A stretch of 64,000 bases of DNA from Sneathiellales bacterium. GTDB taxonomy: Bacteria; Pseudomonadota; Alphaproteobacteria; JANQFL01. Each line of letters opens with the position of its first letter. Positions within the stretch are counted from its first letter, which is position 1. The DNA is taken from NCBI GenBank assembly GCA_028277845.1, contig JANQFL010000004.1, positions 51,865 to 115,864 of the forward strand, written 5' to 3'. Positions 48,826 to 57,851 of this stretch are shown piece by piece. A model generated the notes under the pieces. The model searched no databases and was not told the origin of the DNA. It saw only the letters and a list, made by a program, of their open reading frames with translations. The position numbers and the translations under genes are program-made.

Positions 48826-50126
48826 TGAGAGTTGAGATACAGTTTTCCAATACGACCGAAGACGGTCGGACGTTCCTGACATGGCGCCCCGCTGAGGCGA
48901 ATATCCGACTGCTAGACTTGCCCGTTCCCGCGCCAACAAGCGTCAGAATTGAACTCCGCAGCCGGTCGGCTCAGGATGGCGGCGCCTTGGTTTTTTCAAA
49001 TGCGCAGAATGTCGCGGGTCAGGACTCGATCAATCTGGATATGCCGCTAGATGGTTCTCCGGTTGTGGTGTGGATCGCGGGCAAATTCCAGTCGGCAAGC
49101 AGAGACTTTGGAGATGTCTTTGCCGAGGCTCAAGAGATCGAGAACGGTCAACTGACAGGGCCGACCTTGGCTAGCCTGCCCATTATGGTTCGGGTCAGGA
49201 AAAACGCCGAGAGCTTAATCCTCAGAGAGCGGAATCGGTTCCTATCGGCGATGGCTGTGCTCAACGGTCAAGGCCGGGGGCGATGGACAGATTTGCGCGA
49301 TATGCATTTGGGCGAGGCCTATGAACAGATCCATTCCAATTACAGCTTCCTTCCCTGGCACCGTGCCTATCTGCTCAATCTTGAGCGCGAACTTCAGGCG
49401 ATCGATCCGGAGGTTGCGCTGCCTTATTGGAAGTTTGACGAGCCGGCGCCCAAACTGATCCAGCCGTCTTTCATCGGACGTGGGCGGCTTTCTTTGCCTG
49501 TTGACTTCTCCGCCACCAATCCGCTGCGAAACTGGTCCGTTGACGGAGGTTCGGTAGGGGTATTGCGCGGCAATGGTGTGGGGCCGACCAATGTCATTCC
49601 AGTGCGCAACGAGCTGCAGTCGCTGCGAATTAGCGAAGGACCAAATGCCAATTTCGAAGATTTTTGCCATTTTCGGCCCAATCCGGCCGGGCTGGAGAAC
49701 GATCCCCACAATGGGGCGCATGGATGGAATCAGGGAGGTTGGATTTCGAATCCGGCAACGTCGCAACGTGATCCGCTCTTCTACCTTCTGCATGCCAATG
49801 TCGACAGGCTCTGGGCCAAGTGGCAATGGTTGCCCGATGGTACCGTCGGTACGCGAAGTGATCCGAATAGTCCCGTTAGTTATGCAGACGACCCGGCATT
49901 GCTGAACGGCCAAAATCGCAATGATACGATGTGGCCATGGGACGGTTTGGATCGTGACAGCATACCGACGCGTCCACCAAACGCACCAGGCGGTGGGATG
50001 CTGGATTCGCCGATGACAACAGCACCAGGGGCACGTCCCAGGGTCAGGGACATGATAGACTATCTCGGTGCCAATGGCGGCGGTTATCTTGGCTTCGCCT
50101 ATGATGACGTACCCTTCGAAGTGTAG
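48825..50126 (+). CDS. tyrosinase-family type 3 copper protein
   Basis: A 433-residue protein. About 120 N-terminal residues form a beta-rich domain I do not recognise. The tyrosinase core follows: CuA histidines 161, 170 and 179 (IHSNYSFLPWHRAYL) and CuB histidines 295, 299 (DPHNGAHG) and 323 (DPLFYLLHANVDRLW). The usual HH pair before ANVDRLW is LH, but the ligand His is kept. It would oxidise phenols or catechols, or a tyrosine in a peptide. No signal peptide is seen. The start is set by GGAAAGG and the TAATG overlap with the small gene. The longer open frame upstream is out of phase with family features. Confidence 0.88.
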   Translation: MRVEIQFSNTTEDGRTFLTWRPAEANIRLLDLPVPAPTSVRIELRSRSAQDGGALVFSNAQNVAGQDSINLDMPLDGSPVVVWIAGKFQSASRDFGDVFAEAQEIENGQLTGPTLASLPIMVRVRKNAESLILRERNRFLSAMAVLNGQGRGRWTDLRDMHLGEAYEQIHSNYSFLPWHRAYLLNLERELQAIDPEVALPYWKFDEPAPKLIQPSFIGRGRLSLPVDFSATNPLRNWSVDGGSVGVLRGNGVGPTNVIPVRNELQSLRISEGPNANFEDFCHFRPNPAGLENDPHNGAHGWNQGGWISNPATSQRDPLFYLLHANVDRLWAKWQWLPDGTVGTRSDPNSPVSYADDPALLNGQNRNDTMWPWDGLDRDSIPTRPPNAPGGGMLDSPMTTAPGARPRVRDMIDYLGANGGGYLGFAYDDVPFEV

Positions 50127-50149
50127 CGGTCAGATTGGAGCAAATGGCG

Positions 50150-50965
50150 ATGGATCCAAAAACATACCGTGAAGAAATGCTGGCGAAGATGCGCGGAGTC
50201 GAGTCTGCCGAATCCTCTGCAGTGGCGCGTGATGGACGAGCCGGACTTGATGATGTCGATGCTCTCATGGCGAAGGCCAAAGATCAAAAAGCTCCGGTAC
50301 AGGAGCGGGTGCAGGCGATTGAGGAAATCAATCGCATCGCATTCGACCTGAAGGAATTTCGGAAGCACAACGCCGACTATCTGAAGGTGCTCAAGGAACT
50401 GCGCACGGACAAGAGCAGCAAAGTCCGATCCGCTGCGTTTGAACGGTTATCCTTGGCGATGGACCATGAAACGCGAAACATGCTGCAACACAGCCTTAGC
50501 GGCGAGGGCACGTCGCTCGTGCCCGATATGATGGCGGCGACCCTCCTGGGCATGGACGATCACGCTTCTTCGCGCGACGTGTTGCGGGAAGCGGTTGAGA
50601 AAGGCGACAAGACCGTCCGTCGAGCGGCCTTGCAGGGACTTGCCTCGGACTCCAGGTCGGCGGACGTCCTGGAACGCATCGCAACTGATCAGAACGAGGA
50701 GGCGGAAATGCGCGAGGCAGCTACGCTCAGCCTGAAAACCGCCTCGCCAAAACGGTTCGCGGACATGGTGCAGAAGATAGTAGTCGACCCGGCGGAAGAT
50801 GACCGTTTGCGTGCGACTGCGCTCTCCTCGCTTGCGCATTCGACTGATGCTCTCAACAGGGTGAAATCAAAATCCTTCCTGTCCAGGTTGGATGAGGTTT
50901 CAAAGGAAACGCGTTCGCAGGCACTGAAGGCCTCGATCAAACATCTCCAATCCCGTTCGGAGTAG
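50150..50965 (+). CDS. HEAT-repeat protein in the tyrosinase cassette
   Basis: A 271-residue, entirely helical protein with HEAT/PBS-lyase-like repeats (KVRSAAFERLSLAMD, TVRRAALQGLASDSRSADVLERIA, EMREAATLSLKTASP, RLRATALSSLAHS). No signal peptide. ATG 50150 is favoured by GGAG nine bases upstream. It lies 23 bases after the tyrosinase and 8 bases before the SCO1-like gene. HEAT proteins act as scaffolds or bind peptides; here a role in holding the substrate or the copper enzyme is an inference. Confidence 0.8.
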   Translation: MDPKTYREEMLAKMRGVESAESSAVARDGRAGLDDVDALMAKAKDQKAPVQERVQAIEEINRIAFDLKEFRKHNADYLKVLKELRTDKSSKVRSAAFERLSLAMDHETRNMLQHSLSGEGTSLVPDMMAATLLGMDDHASSRDVLREAVEKGDKTVRRAALQGLASDSRSADVLERIATDQNEEAEMREAATLSLKTASPKRFADMVQKIVVDPAEDDRLRATALSSLAHSTDALNRVKSKSFLSRLDEVSKETRSQALKASIKHLQSRSE

Positions 50966-50973
50966 CGTCCGGG

Positions 50974-51951
50974 ATGATCATCACGCTGCTCGACAAGGAG
51001 ATTGACCGACTTCCCGAAATTGCGAGCCGTGAGGGCGGCTCAAGCCTATTAACTGGTATGCTGGATGAGAACAGCGCGCACTTCGACGGGCTCTCTATCG
51101 AGGAAACTGATTGGTTTCGCGGCCACATCTATGCGGCTATTGCCTTGTCAGGCGCACCGGGTGACAGCCTGAAGCGTGCCCGCGAAGACCTGCGCACATC
51201 GTCCAGCCCTCACATTCTCGCCGGTATCGCCCGAGTCTTGCGCTCGATCAAGGCAGGTGCGGAGTGGTGCAATGACGTCGAAGCGGCACAGCGGCGCATT
51301 CAATTCTCCGATCAGTATCCCGATTTTCGCTTCGATCCGCCGCCGAGCCCCTGCTGCGGAGCCCGCACCAGCCTGCAAGAATTGGATGCGGCCTTGGCAG
51401 CGATGCGATCCACAGGCTGCAGCGGGCACATGCCAGCGATCGATGATGCGGCCGAGTTTCTCGGCGTGTCGCCAGCGGCGTTCTACTCGGCGGTATTGGA
51501 GGATCAGGATGGCAAGCACGCGACCTTTGAGCGTCTGACCGTCGAGAAGCCCATGCTCCTCGCGTTCTTCTACACACGCTGTATGAACCCACTGAAATGC
51601 TCGCTCACCGTTTCGAGGCTTGCCAGATGTGCGCAGGCCGAGCCACGGCTTGGCTATGTCGTGATGAGCTATGACCCGGAATACGATACGCCGCACCGGC
51701 TTCGTGTTTACGGAGAAGATAGAGGTATCCCATTCAGCGCGGACGTTCGACTGGTTCGCAGCCTTAGAGATTGGGGTGAGATCAAAGGGGTGCTCGAGTT
51801 GCGAGCCGGGTATGGCGCGGCAACCATCAATTCTCATGCGCGCGAGGTATTTCTGCTGGCGAGCGATAAGAGGTTGTGGCGCATTCCGCCTGATTGGCTT
51901 TTGGATGCTGCTAAAATCGTGGACTTTTGCCTTGAAGTAGAGGCGCTATAA
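50974..51951 (+). CDS. HEAT-like N domain fused to a SCO1/SenC-type thioredoxin-fold copper domain
   Basis: A 325-residue protein. Residues 1-120 are helical and follow on from the preceding HEAT protein in style. Residues 172-325 look like SCO1: LEDQDGKHATFERL, then FFYTRCMNPLKCS with Cys203-x5-Cys209, and a late His288 in NSHAREVFLLASD. SCO1 proteins bind copper through two Cys and one His and deliver it to copper enzymes. Additional Cys127-Cys128. No signal peptide or membrane anchor is seen, unlike respiratory SCO proteins, so it probably acts in the cytoplasm, perhaps loading the tyrosinase. Confidence 0.75.
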   Translation: MIITLLDKEIDRLPEIASREGGSSLLTGMLDENSAHFDGLSIEETDWFRGHIYAAIALSGAPGDSLKRAREDLRTSSSPHILAGIARVLRSIKAGAEWCNDVEAAQRRIQFSDQYPDFRFDPPPSPCCGARTSLQELDAALAAMRSTGCSGHMPAIDDAAEFLGVSPAAFYSAVLEDQDGKHATFERLTVEKPMLLAFFYTRCMNPLKCSLTVSRLARCAQAEPRLGYVVMSYDPEYDTPHRLRVYGEDRGIPFSADVRLVRSLRDWGEIKGVLELRAGYGAATINSHAREVFLLASDKRLWRIPPDWLLDAAKIVDFCLEVEAL

Positions 51952-52090
51952 AAATCCATCAAATGCCGAGACTGAACAACTAGTGGAAACGCTTTGCTAC
52001 GCGTATTTTACACTAAGTGAGACAATTGTTGGGCTGCCGATGAGGTGGATCAACTCTAAAGCCGCTTGAACGGCGCCGCAGCTATTGCCG

Positions 52091-53881
52091 TTAGTACAAT
52101 CCGTATTTGACGATCTTGTTGTAAAGCGTTCGGGTGGAGATGCCCAATTCGGCCGCTGTTTGCCCCTTGCGGAATCGGTTTCGCCGCAAGGCCTCGGCGA
52201 TCCACTCTCGTTCCGTCATGGCTTGAAGCGGTTGCACATCGGTGTTTTCCGCGTTGACGGGGACGCGGCCGCCCGGTCCGTCGTCGCGGTGTTCCACCTC
52301 GCCGGCGGCGTGCTCCCGCAGTTCCTTGTGCCGCCGCAGAAAGTCAAACGCCTTGGCCGAAACCAGATGGCCGGACGCGTTTGCATTCGCCCGCACGATG
52401 GCATTGCGCAATTCGCGGATGTTGCCGGGCCAGTCGTGAGACAGGAGTACGTCAAAGGCGGCGTTCGACAGTTTGCGTTTGCCCGTGCCGTCGATTTCCC
52501 GAAACAGGCGCTCGGCGAGCACCACGATATCATCACTGCGCTTGGCAAGGGCCGGAATGTCGATGTGGTGCACCGCCAGACGATAGTACAAATCGCGCTG
52601 GAAGCTTCCCTCCGCCACCAGCGCATCGAGATCGCGATTGCTGGTGGCAATAATCCTGCAATCCACGGTATTGGGCAGGGTGCTGCCAAAACGCACCACG
52701 CGGCCGCTGTCGATGAAGTCCACAAGAAGCCCCTGCACGGATGCCTCGAGCGCTCCCACTTCCTCCAGGATCAGCGTGGTTTGATGGGCGCTTTCCAGTA
52801 ATCCGCCCGCCGCCGCCGTACCACGCGCGCCATGTCCTGCAGCGCGCCCGAAAAGCTGCACCGCGGCTTCCTCGGCGATCAAACTGTTGCAATTGACCGT
52901 CACCGGTCTGCGACCGCCAAACCGGCTCGATGAATGGATATGCTGGGCGAGCCGCGACTTGCCGGTGCCGTCGGGTCCGGTGATCATCACAGGTTCGTCG
53001 GACTGTGTCGCCGCGTCGGCCTGCCGGCGCACCGTCCCGATGAGATCGGTCTTGCCGTCAAGGCCGGTGGCCCCCCTCTCCGCCATGTCCCCGGCCGACA
53101 GGCGATTGATGACCTTGTAGGATTTGACCACCTGTTCGATCGCCTCTTCCAGAGGGATCTTGTCGATGGTTGAGCCGGCGATGTAGCCCTGCGCCCGGCT
53201 CAGCCGCCGAACCGCAAGCGCGTCTTCCGGTGTCGTAATCGGCCCTCCTTCCACCAGCGCGGGGATGTCTGGCGGCACGTGGCGCAGCGTGTCATCGACA
53301 ATCTCGGCAACGCCTTCGATGGTGTGCAACGTCTTGACGCCCGTCGAACCGCTGGTGAAACCGACGACGATGCACAGCATCTGCGCGCCGGAATCGGCCA
53401 TACGCGCCGCTTCTTCCGCGTTGGTCACATAGGCGAGCGTTTTCAGACCGGCCTTGGCCGCCGTTTCAATCAACGAACATTCCCGGCCAAATCCAATGCC
53501 CTCGCGTTCCAGCACCTGCCGCAGCCTGCCCTCGATCGCCCAGGCGGACGGGAAGTTCACCACGCCGTTGAATCCCGTATCCGCCGCCTTTGCCACGATA
53601 TCCTCGTTGGACACGGCGGGATCGCTCACCGTTGCGCCCATGAAGGTGGGCAAGCTGCAGTGGTTGAGGACTTCCGTTTCGCAGATGTCGCACACCCACG
53701 CGTTGGCGTCACGCAGGGGCAGATAAGTGCTCAAGGAGGACGCGCCGCGCGAGCGCAGGCGGCCGGCGTTGAGAATCAGGAGAAAATCCGCGCCGCCGCG
53801 TTCCGCGGCAAGCGCCGTCATCCCGGTACCGACCGCCGCGCCGAAAAGGAATTTTCCCGCCGTCGTCGCATTCCCGATCAT
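52091..53881 (-). CDS. PEP-hydrolase-family TIM barrel fused to AAA+ and Fis-type HTH, regulator
   Basis: A 596-residue protein. Residues 1-255 are a phosphoenolpyruvate-hydrolase-family (pfam09370-type) barrel with VVNFPSAWAIEGR, FTSGSTG and EGGPITTPEDAL. Residues 270-520 are an NtrC-type AAA+ domain: Walker A GPDGTGKS (302-309), Walker B-like LILEEV (370-375), arginine-finger segment FQRDLYYRL (428-436). Residues 555-596 are a Fis-type HTH. The GAFTGA loop that contacts sigma-54 is missing; the equivalent region reads LFGRAAGHGARGT. The start is set by ATGA overlap with the gene upstream. It is divergent from the ABC operon it probably controls. Confidence 0.88.
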   Translation of the reverse strand: MIGNATTAGKFLFGAAVGTGMTALAAERGGADFLLILNAGRLRSRGASSLSTYLPLRDANAWVCDICETEVLNHCSLPTFMGATVSDPAVSNEDIVAKAADTGFNGVVNFPSAWAIEGRLRQVLEREGIGFGRECSLIETAAKAGLKTLAYVTNAEEAARMADSGAQMLCIVVGFTSGSTGVKTLHTIEGVAEIVDDTLRHVPPDIPALVEGGPITTPEDALAVRRLSRAQGYIAGSTIDKIPLEEAIEQVVKSYKVINRLSAGDMAERGATGLDGKTDLIGTVRRQADAATQSDEPVMITGPDGTGKSRLAQHIHSSSRFGGRRPVTVNCNSLIAEEAAVQLFGRAAGHGARGTAAAGGLLESAHQTTLILEEVGALEASVQGLLVDFIDSGRVVRFGSTLPNTVDCRIIATSNRDLDALVAEGSFQRDLYYRLAVHHIDIPALAKRSDDIVVLAERLFREIDGTGKRKLSNAAFDVLLSHDWPGNIRELRNAIVRANANASGHLVSAKAFDFLRRHKELREHAAGEVEHRDDGPGGRVPVNAENTDVQPLQAMTEREWIAEALRRNRFRKGQTAAELGISTRTLYNKIVKYGLY

Positions 53882-54558
53882 GCGCGAACCCCATAGTCGA
53901 GAAGGTGATCTGCCCAGTCGACATCGACCCTTGCATTGCCGAACACGCTCGGGTGCCGGTAAAGGGAAATCGTACATTCGCCGTTTGCCGCTTTCAGGTC
54001 GGCGGCAACGCGCGCCAGCGAACTGTTGAGCTGTGTGACCGCAATCGGGTCGGGCTCGTGCAACAAGCCCGGGTGCAGGATCAGATGACTGATCCCCGCA
54101 GATATCGCTGCCAGCCCCTGTTCACGCGAGACGATGAACATGCTGGGTTCCAGCTCCGCATCGCCGGCCGAGATCAGCCACTCGATCTCCTGCCGGTATC
54201 CTGCCGGAACCGTCGCCATCGCCGTCGCCGTATTGCCTTCGAAGAATATGCCGGAGGGCCAATTGGTCACTCGGCGCACACCGATGTCCTTAAGACGCGC
54301 CAGGAACTTGTCACGATTGATGAAGGGATCGGCACACAATACGGCGGCCATCAACGTGTCGGTCGCAATGCCCGGGCGCTGCAGCGCTGCCATCAACATT
54401 TCGTTGGCATTGCCGCGCGGGATCAGGATTGCGCAGTCCGACTGGCTTGCCGTCAACCCGTACAGGACCGGACAGATGATCGGGGTGTTTTTTGCATCGG
54501 GCCGAGTGGTATCGGTTGAGGGTTCAGGCGGCTGATCGGTCAGAACCAGATTTGTCAT
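53878..54558 (-). CDS. diverged PEP-hydrolase-family TIM-barrel protein
   Basis: About 226 residues. It aligns in style with the two other family members here (VTNWPSGIFFEGN where the enzyme has [11 protein letters not shown], then LILHPGLLHEPD), but glycine-rich loops are altered, the C-terminal EGGPxxxPEDA element is absent and the protein is shorter. It may be a non-catalytic paralogue that binds the same ligand or the regulator. ATG 54558 is used; an in-frame TTG lies 12 bases upstream and no clear ribosome-binding site is visible. It is translationally coupled to the regulator gene. Confidence 0.75.
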   Translation of the reverse strand: MTNLVLTDQPPEPSTDTTRPDAKNTPIICPVLYGLTASQSDCAILIPRGNANEMLMAALQRPGIATDTLMAAVLCADPFINRDKFLARLKDIGVRRVTNWPSGIFFEGNTATAMATVPAGYRQEIEWLISAGDAELEPSMFIVSREQGLAAISAGISHLILHPGLLHEPDPIAVTQLNSSLARVAADLKAANGECTISLYRHPSVFGNARVDVDWADHLLDYGVRA

Positions 54559-54739
54559 GAAAGGCGCCAATAGGAAGAAATCGGAAAAACTGTACCGCTT
54601 TTCCTGTTTTTTCTCAAATATCTGGCAATGATTTGACCATGATTTTCCATAACCTATTGAAATTTATACAGAATTAAAAATCATATAGTTCGTCGACTCA
54701 TTCCGTACGGGCTTTCACTGTGAAGTGGGAGGCCCGTGA
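54559..54739. promoter_or_regulatory. AT-rich divergent promoter region of the PEPH/ABC system
   Basis: 181 bases between the leftward regulator operon and the rightward ABC operon, AT-rich around 54650-54695. I could not assign a confident -35/-10 pair. A TGGCA at 54623 lacks the matching GC of a sigma-54 promoter. Confidence 0.5.
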
Positions 54740-55606
54740 ATGACGTTTTTCCTCGTCGTGACATTGAACGGTTTAACACTGGCTGCACTCTATTTTCTGG
54801 CCGCCAGCGGTTTCACGCTGATCTTTGGGCTGATGCGGACCGTCAATATGGCCCATGGCGCGCTGATCCTGCTTGGCGGCTATGTGGGCTATCAGATTGT
54901 CGACACGACCGGCATATGGACATTGGGCGTGTTGGGTGGCGGATTGGCGTCGGCCTTTGCCGGCGGTCTTGTGCAGGCCGGCATATTGGGTCGCATTCAG
55001 GGCGATGAATTACGTCAGACGCTCGCCTCCATCGCCGTATCGATCGTCATGGCCGATCTCATGCTTTGGCATTGGGGCGGCCTCACCTATCAGGTGGAGT
55101 TGCCCGAAGCGCTGGCAGGCGGACAGTTCATTCCACTTCTCGGAATCGGTTATGCAACCATCCGCATCCTGCTGATCCTGCTGGCAATTGTTCTGGGCGT
55201 TCTGTTGTGGCTGTTGATCGCCAAAACGAGGCTGGGCGCCATCATCAGGGCAGGCGTCGATGACCGGACCATGCTGCGCGCGCTCGGTTTCAACGTTGCC
55301 CGCATTTTCGTCCTCGTTTTCGCCCTGGGGGGCGCCCTGGCCGGAATGGCCGGCGTTGTGGCGGCTTCGGCCCTTTCCATCGCGCCCGGGACCGACCTCC
55401 AGTTCCTGTTGTCCTCCCTTGTCGTGGTGATCGTCGGCGGCATGGGCAGCATCGGCGGCGCCGCGCTCGGGGCCATACTCATCGGGTTGGCCGAGCAGTA
55501 CGGCCTGGCCTATGCGCCGACATATGGCGTGGTGTTTTCGTTTGCCATCATGGTTCTGGTGCTAGCCGTGCGACCGCAGGGGTTGATGGGAAGGTCCGAA
55601 GCATGA
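54740..55606 (+). CDS. branched-chain-type ABC transporter permease, LivH family
   Basis: A 288-residue membrane permease with LTLAALYFLAASGFTLIFGLMRTVNMAHGAL at the start, the LivH hallmark, and the VVVIVGGMGSIGGAALGAILIGL segment at the end. GGGAGG seven bases upstream supports ATG 54740. First gene of an eight-gene operon in which most genes overlap. HAAT-type importers take amino acids, but also urea, amides and aromatic acids. Confidence 0.92.
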   Translation: MTFFLVVTLNGLTLAALYFLAASGFTLIFGLMRTVNMAHGALILLGGYVGYQIVDTTGIWTLGVLGGGLASAFAGGLVQAGILGRIQGDELRQTLASIAVSIVMADLMLWHWGGLTYQVELPEALAGGQFIPLLGIGYATIRILLILLAIVLGVLLWLLIAKTRLGAIIRAGVDDRTMLRALGFNVARIFVLVFALGGALAGMAGVVAASALSIAPGTDLQFLLSSLVVVIVGGMGSIGGAALGAILIGLAEQYGLAYAPTYGVVFSFAIMVLVLAVRPQGLMGRSEA

Positions 55607-56589
55607 GGGCGACGGTCTTCCTTCTGCCATTGGCATTGCTGCCGATTTTCGCCAACGAGTTCTGGCTCGTGCACATTTTTTCCAGGGCACTCATCCTCGG
55701 CATCATCGCCCTCAGCCTGACGTTCCTGGCGACCTATCTGGGTGTGGTTTCCTTCGCCCAAGCGACCATGGCCGGTATCGCCGGCTATGTGCTCGCCTAT
55801 TTTGGCCCCAACACGGTGGATGTCGGTCATGAACTGCCGTTCGCCGCGGCAATCCCGATCGCCCTCCTGATGTCGGTCCTGAGCGGGGCTGTCGTCGGCC
55901 TGATCGCGCGGCGGTCCCAGGGCATCTACGCCATCATGATCACATTGGCGATTGCCGTGGCCTTCTTTTACTTCACGCGGCAAAACTACTCCTTCTTCAA
56001 TGGCTGGACCGGTTTTTCCGGTTTGCGATCACCGCAGATCGGCGATACCGCCCTCAGAACACCGGTCGTCTTCTATCTGCTCTGTCTCGGTGTGGCGGCA
56101 CTGCTGCTGGCCATGGTGTCGGGGTTTGTCCGATCACCCATGGGTCTGACCATCCAGGCGGTGCGCGATGCCCGTCGCCGCGTTCAGGCGATCGGAATCC
56201 CGCTCACGACTCCCATCGTCTCGGCATATGCGTTCGCCGGCTTCATTGCCGGCTCGGGCGGTATTTTGAACGTGTGGTACCAGGAACGCATTTCGTCCTT
56301 TTCGGTCGGACTCGGTCCCATTGTCGACATTCTCACGATCTCGGTGATCGGCGGATTACGGCACCCTTCGGGTGCATTCATCGGCGCCGTCGCTTTCGTG
56401 CTGCTTGATACATTTGCCATCGATTTCGTCGATCGCGAGCGCTTCAACACGCTGATCGGCGTGACTCTTCTCATCATCGTCCTGTTGGCCCCCAGAGGTC
56501 TGCGCGGCCTGTGGGACGATACCGTCGCGCGCTTCGGCAACGCCCGCGACGGCGGTGAGAACACCGGTAAGTCCCAACAATCAACCTAA
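55603..56589 (+). CDS. branched-chain-type ABC transporter permease, LivM family
   Basis: A 328-residue permease with LSLTFLATYLGVVSFAQATMAGIAGY and the conserved VRDARRRVQAIGIP cytoplasmic loop, and ISVIGGLRHPSGAFIGAVAFVLL near the C terminus. It starts at the ATGA overlap with the LivH-type gene and pairs with it to form the channel. Confidence 0.92.
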   Translation: MRATVFLLPLALLPIFANEFWLVHIFSRALILGIIALSLTFLATYLGVVSFAQATMAGIAGYVLAYFGPNTVDVGHELPFAAAIPIALLMSVLSGAVVGLIARRSQGIYAIMITLAIAVAFFYFTRQNYSFFNGWTGFSGLRSPQIGDTALRTPVVFYLLCLGVAALLLAMVSGFVRSPMGLTIQAVRDARRRVQAIGIPLTTPIVSAYAFAGFIAGSGGILNVWYQERISSFSVGLGPIVDILTISVIGGLRHPSGAFIGAVAFVLLDTFAIDFVDRERFNTLIGVTLLIIVLLAPRGLRGLWDDTVARFGNARDGGENTGKSQQST

Positions 56590-56603
56590 ATAAGGAGGAA
56601 CAC

Positions 56604-57851
56604 GTGCTTAACAGAACAAGGAAAGTCGGTATTGCAGTCGGGATGGCGCTCGGCCTCTCGGTAATGCCTGCCGCGGCCGCGGAGGTCAAGATCGGCGTCA
56701 TTTCCATTCTGGAAGGCGCCTTCGCGGCACTCGGCCAGGACGGCATTCGCGGCGCGCAACTAGCTGTCGCGGAAACGGGTGGCAAGGTGGCCGGCAAGGA
56801 CATCAAGGTCATTACCATGTCGTCGGATGCAAGTCCCGACAGCGCCGTCGCCGCCGCGCGCAAATTGATCGAACAGGATGGTGTCGACCTCATCGTCGGT
56901 CCGTTGTCGGGTTCGGAAGGCCTCGCACTTCGCGACCTGTCCAAATCCTTCCCGGGCGTCACCTTCCTCAACGGATCGTCGGCCGCACAGGACACCACGC
57001 TCCGTGATTCGTCGCAAAATTTTTACCGCTTCGGCGGTGACGGCGCGCAATGGATGGTCGGTGTCGGCAGCCATGCCTTCAACAAGCTGAACTACAAGCG
57101 TGTGGCCGTCGTGGCGGAAGATTATTCCTTCCCCTACACGCAGGTGCTCGGCTTCATGACCGAGTTTTGTGCCGCCGGCGGCAAGGTCCCGAAGAAGTTC
57201 TGGACCCCGATTGGTGCCAAAGACTACTCCTCGATCGTCTATGCGATTCCGAAGGACGTGGATGCAGTTTTCGTGGCACTTGGCGGTGCCGATGCGGTGA
57301 ACTTCCTCACCCAGTACAGCCAGGCCGGCGGTGACAAGCCGATCATCGGCGGTACCATCACCATCGACCAGTCAATCCTCGATTCCAAGGGCCCGTTCAA
57401 AAAGCTGCTCATCGGCGCACCTGCCGGCACACCGACGGTCGGCGACTATGACGGCAAGGAATGGAAAGCCTTCACGGCAAGCTACAAAAAGCAGTTTCCG
57501 AAGGGCTTCTCCGCACCGTCGATCTTTGCGCACCACTACTATATGAGCGCCAAGGCCGCCCTTCTGGCTCTGGACGAGGTCAAAGGCGACCTTTCCGGCA
57601 ATCACAAGGCGTTGCGCGCATCGCTCAACAAGCTGCAGTTTGTGACTCCGACCGGTGGCACGATGCGTCTCGACAAGAACCGGAACGGCATTATCGACAA
57701 TTTCGTGACAGAGGTCTTTCAGCGTGAAGACGGCACGCTGGGCAACCGTGTCCTGAAGGTTGTTCGTGATGTCGATCAGCTTCTGGGACAAAACGAAACC
57801 GATTTCCTCAAAAAAGGTCCCGTGAGCCGGGACAATCCTTCGTGCCCGTAA
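56604..57851 (+). CDS. branched-chain-type ABC transporter substrate-binding protein
   Basis: A 415-residue periplasmic binding protein of the LivK/Peripla_BP_6 type. Signal peptide VGIAVGMALGLSVMPAAAA, then EVKIGVISILEGAFAALGQDGIRGAQLA and the VDLIVGPLSGSEGLAL ligand strand. The start is GTG preceded by AGGAGG. The ligand is unknown; it is presumably the substrate of the downstream Tm-1-like and PEPH proteins. Confidence 0.92.
   Translation: MLNRTRKVGIAVGMALGLSVMPAAAAEVKIGVISILEGAFAALGQDGIRGAQLAVAETGGKVAGKDIKVITMSSDASPDSAVAAARKLIEQDGVDLIVGPLSGSEGLALRDLSKSFPGVTFLNGSSAAQDTTLRDSSQNFYRFGGDGAQWMVGVGSHAFNKLNYKRVAVVAEDYSFPYTQVLGFMTEFCAAGGKVPKKFWTPIGAKDYSSIVYAIPKDVDAVFVALGGADAVNFLTQYSQAGGDKPIIGGTITIDQSILDSKGPFKKLLIGAPAGTPTVGDYDGKEWKAFTASYKKQFPKGFSAPSIFAHHYYMSAKAALLALDEVKGDLSGNHKALRASLNKLQFVTPTGGTMRLDKNRNGIIDNFVTEVFQREDGTLGNRVLKVVRDVDQLLGQNETDFLKKGPVSRDNPSCP

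Noticed and set aside
54623..54638. Possible sigma-54 promoter (TGGCA with a TGACC ten bases on)
   Set aside because: The essential GC of the -12 element is AC here, and the linked AAA+ regulator lacks GAFTGA.
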